Assembly: GCA_964493985.1 (NCBI GenBank)
Contig: CAZBQL010000035.1
Location: 1 to 28,377 of the forward strand
Origin: MGML01 sp964493985
GTDB lineage: Bacteria > Chloroflexota > Dehalococcoidia > Dehalococcoidales > UBA2162
Direction: 5' to 3'
Length of the DNA: 28,377 nucleotides
The position numbers and the translations under genes are program-made. Under the pieces are notes generated by a model. It searched no databases, was not told the origin of the DNA, and saw nothing but the letters and a program-made list of their open reading frames with translations. Positions 7,829-16,325 of the stretch are shown piece by piece (within the stretch, counting starts at the first letter, position 1; every line of letters starts with the position of its first letter).

Positions 7829-10800
7829 CTATCTCTCCTCTAAATCGCATTGCAGGCAGCGCTTTGTCTCGTCTTTCACGCATTTCGCGTCGAATCCAAG
7901 TAGCACTTTCGCATAACTCTTGATTCTTTCTTCAACAGGCAGTAGTTTCAATTCAGGCCTATATTTGTCAGATTCGATCTCATCCGGGTCAAGCGGCGGC
8001 AGTTCAGCTTCCGGCGGCACCAGTTCCTCGTCGATGAGTCCTGTACCGCCGAGGTACAGGTCCATCGAGACAGCCGCCTGCCTGCCGTCGGCAATCGCTT
8101 CGATAACCGATGCCGGTCCCCGCGTTACATCTCCGCCGGCATAGACACCCTGCACCGAAGTAGCCAGGGTATACTTATCTGCCACGATTCTTCCGCCACG
8201 TGCTGTTTCCACTCCAAATTTTTCAGGTATCACCGATTCCTGCCCGAGGGCTTTAATCACAGTATCGAACTCACGTGTATATTCACTTCCTTCGATTGGT
8301 TCGGGCCTGCGTCTTCCGCTCTCGTCAACCTTACCGAGTTGCATTCTCACCAGTGTAATCTTGAGTCCATTACTGGTCTTTTCAATACCGGCCGGGTTTG
8401 TCAGGTATTCTATTTTAACGCCTTCTTCAAGGGCTTCATCGATTTCTTCATCGCTTGCCGGCATCTCGTTGCGTGTCCGGCGGTAGACCACGGTAACATC
8501 CGCGCCCAGCCGAACGGCGGTGCGGGCCGCATCCATGGCAACATTACCACCGCCGATAACCATCACCTTCTTGCCAACTTCTACTTTATTTCCAAGATTA
8601 ATATCCCTGAGTATATCCACTCCGTCTACAACACCTGGCAGGTCGTCGCCTTCTATTCCCATCCTGGTGCCTTTATGAGCACCGACACTGACGAATACTG
8701 CATCATATCCCTGTTTCTTCAGGTCATCTATCGATTCAACGGGGCTGTTTGTTTTTATCGTGACCCCGATATCTTCAATCTCTTTAATTTCCTTATCGAG
8801 TACTTCCGCCGGCAGGCGATAATTTGGAATTCCTACCCGCATCATACCACCGGCAACGGGAAACGATTCGAAAACGGTAACTTCGTGTCCCCGCCTTGCC
8901 AGGTAATAAGCCGCAGTAAGTCCGGCAGGTCCTGAACCGATAATGGCTGCTTTCTTTCCCGTGGGTTCGGCCTTCTTTAAATTCTTTTTCCAGGTTCCGT
9001 CATCATTCTCCGCGGCGAACCTCTTTAATTCCTTTATCGCTATCGCTTCATCGAGTTGACCGCGGCGGCACTTGGACTCACAGTAATGAACGCAGACATA
9101 ACCAAGTACAGCCGGAAACGGGACTTTCTCCCGGATAACCGCCGTCGCTTCGCCGTATTTACCGTCAGCGATCGCCCTGATATATCTCGGAACATCAATT
9201 CCCGCAGGGCAGGTATTCTGGCAGGGCGACTTGACCAGCCCGGCACAGACACCGGCGCGGCAGTAACCCAGCTTAATATGCTCTTCGTATTCTTCCCTGA
9301 AATACTTGATGGTGGTCAGCACCGGATTCGGTGATGTCTGTCCGAGAGCGCAGAGCGAACCCGATTTCATCAGGTCTGCCAGCCACTCCATGTATTCTAT
9401 ATCGCCCTCTTTACCTTCGCCATTGGTAATACGTTCCAGTACGCTCAGCATTTCCCGGCCGCCTTCACGGCAGGGAAGACATTTACCGCATGACTCGGCC
9501 TGGGTAAACGAAATAAAGAACCTGGCAAGGTCGACCATGCAGGTATCCTCGTCTCCGACTATCATACCGCCGGAACCGACTATCGAGCCGGCAGCCGCCA
9601 GCGATTCGTAGTCTACCGGGATATCCATGAGACTGGCCGGAAGACATCCGCCGGACGGCCCTCCGGTCTGGACCGACTTAAACTGCTTATCGTCGACGAT
9701 CCCGCCGCCGATTTCATATATAATATCACCGAGCCTGATACCCATCGGGACTTCTATCAGGCCGGTCCTTTTCACCTTACCGGCAAGAGCGAACGTCTTG
9801 GTGCCTTTACTTTTCTCGGTACCGAAAGTCGCATACCAGTCGGCGCCCCTCTGCATGATAGCCGAGACATTACCCCACGTCTCGACATTATTCACATTCG
9901 TTGGTTTGCCCCAGACACCGGATACGGCCGGGAACGGGGGCCTCGAGCGGGGCATTCCTCTCTTACCCTCGATAGAAGCGATAAGTGCCGTCTCTTCTCC
10001 GCAGACAAAAGCACCGGCACCTTCCTTGATCACTATATCGAGATCAAACCCCGAATCGAGTATATTCTTGCCGAGAAGGTTATTCTCTCTCATCTGCGTC
10101 AGCGCTGTCTCCAGGCGTTCGATGGCCAGGGGATATTCGGCACGGCAGTATATATAAGCGTAATTGGCACCGGTAGCGTAGGAACCGATCAGTATGCCCT
10201 CAAGAACGGCATGCGGGTCACCTTCGAGAAGCGACCGGTCCATGAACGCTCCAGGGTCGCCTTCGTCGGCATTACAGATAATATATTTTTCATTTCCCGG
10301 TGCTTCGAGAAGTCTTTCCCACTTGAAAGAGGTTGATGCTCCGGCGCCGCCCCTGCCGCGAAGACCGGACTTTCCAATCTCGGCAATAATCTCTTCCCGG
10401 GACATTGTCAGGGCTCGCGCGAAACCGCTATAGCCGTCATTGGCAATATATTGCTTGATATCCGTAGGATCGATATGACCGCAGTTACGAAGGGCGATCC
10501 GGACCTGGGGTTTGAGGACCGGGAGTTCGAAAAGCTTCGGAATCCCTTCTACTTCCGCATCACCGATAGTACCGAGAGCAAGGTCCGGGCGGGGATTATC
10601 TTTAACCAGGTAGTCTTCGAAGAGTTCCGTAATCATCTCGGGCGTAACTCCCGAGTAGGTTATACGTGGTCTGCCCGGTTTAATGATATCNNNNNNNNNN
10701 NNNNNNNNNNNNNNNNNNNNNNNNNNNNNNNNNNNNNNNNNNNNNNNNNNNNNNNNNNNNNNNNNNNNNNNNNNNNNNNNNNNNNNNNNNTAATAATATC

Positions 10801-11272
10801 TCGCGAGTATTTCCCTTGCCTTGATCGGCGTCATTCTGCCGTATACCGTCTTGTCGATTACCATCACAGGCGCCAGGGCACATGATCCGAAACAGGCAAC
10901 CCTTTCGAGGCTGAATTTATAGTCATCCGTGGTAGTCTTTCCTTCTGGAAGATCGAGTTCTTTCCTTACAGCATCAAGAATCCGTTTACCGCCCTGTACG
11001 TAGCAGGCAGTCCCCTGGCAGCACTTCACGGTATGTTCTCCCTGTCTTTCAAAGCGGAACTGGGCAAAAAAAGTCGCAACTCCGTAAATTTCGCTTTCTG
11101 ATAAACACAAAATACGGGCTATCTCCGGGATTATTTCCCTTGGGAGATAGCCGAATTCTTCCTGCACTTTCTGTAATACGGGGATTAGAGCTCCTTTTTC
11201 ACCCTGGTACGGAGTAACGATAGGCAATAAACGTTTTTCGATATCTTGTTCGGTAACGGAACTAACTATCAT
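7829..11272 (-). CDS. NuoE, NuoF and GltD-like modules (NAD(H) dehydrogenase flavoprotein; interrupted by an assembly gap)
   Basis: The first 160 residues are a NuoE/HydC-like thioredoxin-fold [2Fe-2S] protein (C85, C90, C127, C131). After the 100-N gap comes NuoF/HydB: GLRGRGGAGAS, CNADEGDPGAFMDR and GAGAFVCGEETALIASIEGK for FMN and NADH, and SCGKCLPCREG for a [4Fe-4S] cluster. Where HydB would have a ferredoxin tail, a complete GltD-type FAD/NAD(P) module follows: SPCQNTCPAGIDVPRYIRAI, IIGSGPAGLTAAYYL, VIGGGNVAMDAARTAVRLGA, ending RCLQCDLEER. NuoE and NuoF may be two genes: HydB relatives carry another thioredoxin-like segment before the VTPEMITELFEDYL region, so a stop and a start probably lie in the gap. 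The NuoF-GltD fusion is directly readable. It is first in the minus-strand operon; the ATG lacks a clear ribosome site. Confidence 0.82.
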   Translation of the reverse strand: MIVSSVTEQDIEKRLLPIVTPYQGEKGALIPVLQKVQEEFGYLPREIIPEIARILCLSESEIYGVATFFAQFRFERQGEHTVKCCQGTACYVQGGKRILDAVRKELDLPEGKTTTDDYKFSLERVACFGSCALAPVMVIDKTVYGRMTPIKAREILARYYXXXXXXXXXXXXXXXXXXXXXXXXXXXXXXXXXXDIIKPGRPRITYSGVTPEMITELFEDYLVKDNPRPDLALGTIGDAEVEGIPKLFELPVLKPQVRIALRNCGHIDPTDIKQYIANDGYSGFARALTMSREEIIAEIGKSGLRGRGGAGASTSFKWERLLEAPGNEKYIICNADEGDPGAFMDRSLLEGDPHAVLEGILIGSYATGANYAYIYCRAEYPLAIERLETALTQMRENNLLGKNILDSGFDLDIVIKEGAGAFVCGEETALIASIEGKRGMPRSRPPFPAVSGVWGKPTNVNNVETWGNVSAIMQRGADWYATFGTEKSKGTKTFALAGKVKRTGLIEVPMGIRLGDIIYEIGGGIVDDKQFKSVQTGGPSGGCLPASLMDIPVDYESLAAAGSIVGSGGMIVGDEDTCMVDLARFFISFTQAESCGKCLPCREGGREMLSVLERITNGEGKEGDIEYMEWLADLMKSGSLCALGQTSPNPVLTTIKYFREEYEEHIKLGYCRAGVCAGLVKSPCQNTCPAGIDVPRYIRAIADGKYGEATAVIREKVPFPAVLGYVCVHYCESKCRRGQLDEAIAIKELKRFAAENDDGTWKKNLKKAEPTGKKAAIIGSGPAGLTAAYYLARRGHEVTVFESFPVAGGMMRVGIPNYRLPAEVLDKEIKEIEDIGVTIKTNSPVESIDDLKKQGYDAVFVSVGAHKGTRMGIEGDDLPGVVDGVDILRDINLGNKVEVGKKVMVIGGGNVAMDAARTAVRLGADVTVVYRRTRNEMPASDEEIDEALEEGVKIEYLTNPAGIEKTSNGLKITLVRMQLGKVDESGRRRPEPIEGSEYTREFDTVIKALGQESVIPEKFGVETARGGRIVADKYTLATSVQGVYAGGDVTRGPASVIEAIADGRQAAVSMDLYLGGTGLIDEELVPPEAELPPLDPDEIESDKYRPELKLLPVEERIKSYAKVLLGFDAKCVKDETKRCLQCDLEER
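10691..10790. other. Assembly gap (100 N)
   Basis: Exactly 100 N inside the NuoE/NuoF gene. The apparent open frame across it has no meaning. Comparison with HydB/NuoF layouts suggests more sequence is missing than 100 bp, namely the NuoE stop and the NuoF start with its N-terminal domain. Confidence 0.95.
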
Positions 11273-11298
11273 TTCATTTTCATGTGTCGATAATTTTA

Positions 11299-11321
11299 TA
11301 TAGCGTTAAAAATACGCTATA
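11299..11321. promoter_or_regulatory. Candidate operator: TATAGCGT-7-ACGCTATA palindrome
   Basis: Perfect 8-bp arms (11299-11306 and 11314-11321) flank a 7-bp AT-rich spacer. The palindrome covers the predicted transcription start of the redox operon, just downstream of its -10 box. That position suits a repressor site. It does not match the Rex, FNR or Fur consensus I know. It could also form a hairpin at the 5' end of the transcript. Confidence 0.45.
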
Positions 11322-11351
11322 ATTATAATACACAGCCTTCCGGATGGTCAA
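11322..11351 (-). promoter_or_regulatory. Strong candidate promoter of the NuoEF-GltD/NuoG-like/nfnAB operon
   Basis: TTGACC (11351-11346) and a perfect TATAAT (11327-11322) are 18 bp apart on the minus strand. Transcription would begin near 11315, about 42 nt before the ATG. Confidence 0.6.
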
Positions 11352-11447
11352 CAGGCTCACGCCGACTTCCGACAACAGCAAGATTTCCACCCCCCACTCT
11401 TATAGTATTAATACAATATCCGGTTGAAGTCAAGCTTGAAAAATACG

Positions 11448-11466
11448 TTACCATCTGATATGGTAA
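11448..11466. promoter_or_regulatory. Candidate regulator site: TTACCAT-5-ATGGTAA palindrome
   Basis: A perfect 7-bp inverted repeat with a 5-bp spacer lies in the divergent interval, and a third TTACCAT half-site lies at 11503-11509. Both are upstream of the formate dehydrogenase -10 box, as expected for an activator or an upstream repressor site. The regulator is unknown. Confidence 0.45.
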
Positions 11467-11561
11467 ATGTTGACCAGGCATAAGTTAATGACCAGCGTTA
11501 TATTACCATTCTCAGGCAGCAATGTAAACATCAGTTTCTCTACCCATTGTAACGTATGATA

Positions 11562-11567
11562 TATAAT
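11562..11567 (+). promoter_or_regulatory. Candidate -10 element for the formate dehydrogenase gene
   Basis: A perfect TATAAT with no recognisable -35 at 16-18 bp upstream, about 60 bp before the ATG. A weak -35 would fit a promoter that depends on an activator. Confidence 0.4.
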
Positions 11568-11627
11568 TGTGTGGGTGTGAAAGCATAGGTATCTGAAACT
11601 AATACCCGTTGAAAGGGAGAAAAAGGG

Positions 11628-14600
11628 ATGGCAAAAACCAGGATTTTAGTAAATGATAAAGAGGTTTACACCGAAACCGGCCAGACCATAATGGGTACGT
11701 GTAAAGAGGCCGGAATTTATATTCCCGGCTTATGCCATTTCCAGGGTATTACTCCCCTGCCGGAATTGCAGCCGGACATGGCATGTCAGCTCTGTCTGGT
11801 TGAAGCAGACGGCAAGATCGTGTTGGCGTGTGATACACAAATTTCCGAGGGTATGTCGATTACGACAGATACGCCGGAGATACAGGAACTTCGCCGGGAA
11901 GCCCTCCAGCGTATCCTCGTCAGGCATCCGCACGCGTGTCTCATCTGTGACCGGCGCGAACGCTGCGGACCTCTCGACATCTGCCTGCGCAACGTCGATG
12001 TCTCGGAAAGGTGTGTACTCTGTTCAAAGAACGGCCGCTGTGAGCTCCAGGACGCTGTCGACCACATCGGGATCGATAAAATGCCCGAATACCTTCCCAG
12101 GAACCTACCCGTACGGGAAGATAATCCATTCTTTATCCGTGATAATAACCTCTGCATAATGTGCGAACGGTGCGTGAGGGTTTGCGACAACGTTAGACAC
12201 GTTAAAGCTATCGAACCGGCCTATCCATGCCACAGGGCATGCCCCGCTGGCATAGACATCCCCCGATATATCAGGTTAGTTGCCAGGGGACGTCCCGGCG
12301 CAGCCCTTGCGGTTATCCGCGAAAAAGTACCTTTCCCCGCCGTTTTAGGCAGAGTATGTGTACACCCCTGTGAAGAAGCCTGCCAGCGCGGTCTTGAAGT
12401 GGATAGACCTCTCAGTATCAGGATGCTGAAACGGTATGCGTCCGACAACGGTGATGATTCATGGAAGAAATCGGCTGTGAAGCTGCCTGAAACCGGGAAA
12501 AAAGTAGCTGTCGTAGGTTCGGGACCGGCGGGACTTACTGTCGCAAATTACCTGTCCAAACTGGGACATGGAGTAACTGTGTTTGAAGCCCTGTCCGAAC
12601 CCGGCGGAATGATGAGAGTAGGAATACCGGCATACCGGCTGCCGAGAGATGTACTTTCCGGTGAAATAGATGAAATCAAAAATGCCGGTGTCGAGATAAA
12701 GCTGAACACCAGGATTGAATCTGTGGACTCGCTTTTTAAGGACGGATATAACGCTGTATTCGTCGGTGTCGGAGCCCACCAGGGAATGACACTCGGTGTC
12801 GAAGGAGAAGACCTGCCGGGTATCATCGATGCCGCCGAATACCTGAGAAAGGCTAACCTCGGTGAAAATCCTGAAACAGGCAAAAGAGTGGGTGTTGTCG
12901 GCGGCGGTAATGTCGCCATCGACGCTGCCCGGATAGCACTCAGGCTTGGAGCCGGGAAAGTCACTATATTCTACCGCCGCACCCGGGCCGAAATGCCGGC
13001 AAATCCCGAAGAGGTGGAAGCGGCAATCGAAGAAGGTATAGAAATACTCTACCTTTCAGCTCCATCGAAGGTTACAGCCGACGGGAAAGTATTGAAACTC
13101 GATTGCCAGAGAATGGAACTTGGAGAACCGGACGAGAGCGGTCGGAGGAGACCGGTACCCGTAGAGGGCAGTAACTTCGTTACCGAACTCGACACTCTTA
13201 TCGCCGCGATAGGCCAGCGTCCCCAGGTACCGGAAGGATTCAATGTCGATACCGGGCGCAGCAATACCGTGACTGTGAAAGATAATATGATGACCAGCCG
13301 GGAAGGAGTGTTCGCAGGCGGTGACTGTTCCCGTGGACCTGCAACTGTTATTCAGGCGATTGCCGACGGCAGGAACGCGGCTGAGGCGATCGATCTTTAC
13401 CTCGGCGGTAAAGGTGATATATCCGAATCGTTGGTACAACCGGAAGAAGCGGAAATACTCCCTGACAGGACCCTGCCTGAGGAAAACCAGGCTGTTTTCA
13501 CTTATCTGCCCGTCGAAGAACGAATCAAGACCTTCGACGAAGTCGAACAGGGCATGACACGTGAAGTAGCGGAAGCCGAAGCCCAGCGCTGCTTGAAATG
13601 CTATGTCATTTCACCTCCGGGCGATAAAGTCCTCGAAGAAGCGGACTGCCAGTTCTGCGGCGCCTGTGTCGATGCCTGCCCTGTCGGAGCTTTATCCGAG
13701 AGAATGTCCTACCAGGAAGGAAGACCTGACAGGACTGTGACTACGACCTGCCCGTACTGTGGGGTCGGCTGCCAGCTTAATATCGATATAAGAAACGAAA
13801 AACTTATCAGGTCTGCCCCCGACCCCGACGGAATAGTCAATAAAGGTCAGGCCTGCGTAAAGGGGAAATTCGGGCTGGACTTTGTAAATAGTCCCGACAG
13901 GTTGACCACTCCTCTCATCCGCATCGGAGAAAGAGGAGAGGGGAAGTTCAGGGAAGCAAGCTGGGAAGAAGCCCTGGACATGGTAGCAGGTAGACTTAAA
14001 GAGATCAGGGATACATCCGGACCTGACAGCCTGGCATTCCTGTCTTCGGCTAAGTGTACCAACGAGGAAAACTACCTGCTGCAGAAACTGGCAAGAGCGG
14101 TGGTCGGTACGAACAATGTCGATCATTGCGCGCGTCTCTGACATTCTCCCACCGTGGCCGGTCTGGCCACCACCTTCGGCAGCGGAGCAATGACCAACTC
14201 TATAGAAGAGATTGGTAAGGCAGATTGCATCTTTATCATCGGTTCCAATACATCGGAAAGCCATCCGGTTATCGCACTCCAGGTTATGAATGCCCACCGG
14301 TACGAAGGAGCGAAAGTAATAGTAGCAGATCCCCGGAAAATAAGAATGGTCGACTTTGCCGACATATGGCTGCAGCAGAAACCCGGCACAGATGTCGCCC
14401 TCATTAACGGTCTCTTGAATATTATTATCTCCGAAAACCTTTATGATAAAGAATTCGTGGAAAAGCGGACCGAAGGGTTCGACGAACTGAAAGAAGCAGT
14501 CAAAGAATATACCCCTGAGAAAGTCAGTGAGATAACAGGAGTCCCTGTCGAAAAGCTCCAGGAAGCAGCCCGGACCTACGCCCGGGCTAATGCAGCAACG

Positions 14601-15773
14601 ATTCTTTACTGCATGGGTATCACTCAGCATACCTCCGGGACGAATAATGTAATCGCTCTAGCCAATATGGCAATGCTGACCGGTAACGTGGGTAAGGAAA
14701 GTACCGGCGTCAATCCTCTCAGGGGACAGAACAATGTCCAGGGTGCCTGTGACCTCGGAGCGCTTCCGAATGTATACACCGGTTATCAGCAGGTCGCCAG
14801 TGAAGAAGCCAGGGCTAAATTCGAGGAAGCCTGGGGAGTAAACCTTTCCCCTGTGCCCGGCTTGACTCTTGTCGAAATGATGCACGGAGCCGAACAGGGT
14901 ACTATCAAGGGTATATACGTAATGGGGGAAGACCCGGTTATTTCAGACCCCAATAGTAAGCGTGTCGCCGAAGGACTTAAAAAACTGGATTTCCTGGTTG
15001 TCCAGGACATATTTATGAGTAATACGGCTCAGTATGCTGACTTGGTATTGCCGGGTGTAAGTTTCGCCGAAAAAGACGGTACCTATACCAATACCGAGCG
15101 CAGGGTACAGAGGGTAAGGAAGGCAATCGACCCTGTCGGAAACTCCAGACCGGACTGGATGATAATCTCCGAAATAGCCGCCCGAATGGGTTATGAGATG
15201 AAATACGAAAGCGCGGAAGAAATTTTCGAAGAGATAAGAAAACTGACCCCTACTTACGCTGGAATAAGTTATTCACGCATAGATAAAGCCGGACTGCAAT
15301 GGCCCTGCCCCACCGAGGATAGTGAGGGTACCAGGTTCCTCCACGAAGGAAGGTTCTCACGCGGCCTTGGAAAATTCCAGGCGACTCCTTACCAGGGACC
15401 TCCTGAGGTTACCGATATAGATTATCCAGTGATACTCTCCACCGGAAGGATGCTCTACCACTATCACGGCGGTAACATGACACGGCGTTCTAAAGGACTT
15501 GACGAGATAAGGCATGAAGCTGAAGTAGAGATAAATCCCGCCGATGCTGCCAGGATGGATGTGAAGCAGGGAGACCTGGTAGAACTGGAATCACGGCGGG
15601 GCAAGGTTATTACGAGGGTAAAGATTACCGACAGGTCGCCGGAAGGGGTAGCCTTTATGACCTTCCACTTCAAGGAAGCTCCTGTCAACCAGCTTACCCT
15701 TGATTCACTCGACCCTGTAGCCAAGATACCCGGTTATAAGGTAAGTTCTATACGGATAAAACCGAAAAGATAA
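11628..15773 (+). CDS. fdhA: Selenocysteine formate dehydrogenase alpha subunit with an inserted GltD-type flavoprotein module
   Basis: One 1381-residue protein is read through an in-frame UGA (14139-14141) as Sec838. Domains in order: [2Fe-2S] (C36, C53, C56, C68), His-Cys3 site (HPHAC, C107, C113), Cys-rich site (C119-C138), first half of a ferredoxin domain (C176, C179, C182, C186), a GltD-type FAD/NAD(P) module (about 196-660, with VVGSGPAGLTVANYLSKLG and VVGGGNVAIDAARIALRLGA), second half of the ferredoxin (C674, C677, C680, C684), then the bis-MGD formate dehydrogenase domain with its [4Fe-4S] (C708, C711, C715, C743). The active site reads NNVDHCARL-Sec-HSPTVAGL, the FdhA signature. 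It should catalyse reversible formate oxidation to CO2 in the cytoplasm; no Tat signal is present. AAAGGGAG precedes the ATG. It is divergent from the NuoEF-GltD operon, its likely partner. Confidence 0.88.
14139..14170 (+). promoter_or_regulatory. UGA-Sec codon and bacterial SECIS-type hairpin in fdhA
   Basis: UGA at 14139-14141 is followed after 12 nt by the stem GTGGCC (14154-14159), loop GGTCT and stem GGCCAC (14165-14170). The GGUCU loop resembles the AGGUCU loop of the E. coli fdhF SECIS, which binds SelB. Confidence 0.75.
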
Positions 15774-15798
15774 TAGTAGAAATAGACACATTATGTAA

Positions 15799-15828
15799 AG
15801 AGAGTAGCCAGCAGCTACTCTCTTTTTT
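15799..15828 (+). terminator. Rho-independent terminator after fdhA
   Basis: A 10-bp stem AGAGAGTAGC (15799-15808) and GCTACTCTCT (15814-15823) with a 5-nt loop is followed by a T-run (15823-15828). It overlaps the last codons of hupD on the other strand, so the two convergent units share it. Confidence 0.8.
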
Positions 15829-16315
15829 CGCCGATCTCTTCCAGTACTTTTTCTATTACCCTTGGTATAACCGCTTTTATATCAGGCGATAATTCCAGGC
15901 TCCAGCCCAGCTTCTCCACTTCAACCCCGAAGATTACTATATCCTTTAGAGATTCTCCGGTATATTCAAGGGTCGTCAGGGACTCCAGCAGACCGACCTG
16001 GTGGAGTGAAGTATATACCGGTTTGCGTACTTTGATGTCGGCAGGTGTAAACCGGTAAAGCGTTCCCGGTTCTCCTCCACCGCCCTGTACCGCATCGATA
16101 ACGATTACTTTTTCACGGTTCTTGAGAAATTCGAGAATATCTATCGAAGCCGTGCCGCCATCTAACAGCTCGACCGTATCCGGAAGGTCCATTTCCTGCA
16201 TAGCTTCGATAACACGAACTCCAACCCCCTCATCGCCGAGGAGTATGTTCCCGACACCCAGTATTAATATAGAAGAATGGGGGGCATGCTGCCCCCCGAT
16301 AGTATTGTCAGCCAT
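15815..16315 (-). CDS. hupD: [NiFe(Se)] hydrogenase maturation protease (HupD/HyaD family)
   Basis: This 166-residue protein has the family core: ILILGVGNILLGDEGVGVRV near the N-terminus, VIVIDAVQGG in the middle and SLHQVGLLE. The Glu of GDEG, the Asp of IDAVQ and the His of SLHQ match the three nickel-sensing ligands known in HybD. Such proteases remove the C-terminal peptide of the large subunit once nickel is inserted. The target is surely the adjacent HupL, whose precursor ends 15 residues after the cleavage His. The ATG is 10 bp beyond the true hupL stop. A strong hairpin, GGGGGGCA (16279-16286) and TGCCCCCC (16290-16297), lies in the first codons and may tune expression. Confidence 0.9.
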   Translation of the reverse strand: MADNTIGGQHAPHSSILILGVGNILLGDEGVGVRVIEAMQEMDLPDTVELLDGGTASIDILEFLKNREKVIVIDAVQGGGGEPGTLYRFTPADIKVRKPVYTSLHQVGLLESLTTLEYTGESLKDIVIFGVEVEKLGWSLELSPDIKAVIPRVIEKVLEEIGEKRE

Positions 16316-16325
16316 ATTGCGTATC

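Noticed and set aside
12221..13439. Several long minus-strand frames opposite fdhA
   Set aside because: They are antisense shadows of a strongly conserved coding region, with low-complexity composition and no recognisable domains. The same holds for plus-strand frames over 1405-2646, 3072-3704, 5697-6005, 7333-10157 and 16539-19743.
14154..15773. Separate molybdopterin oxidoreductase starting at GTG 14154
   Set aside because: It begins inside the FdhA active-site region, has no ribosome site, and is in frame with the upstream gene through a UGA that fits Sec with a SECIS hairpin.
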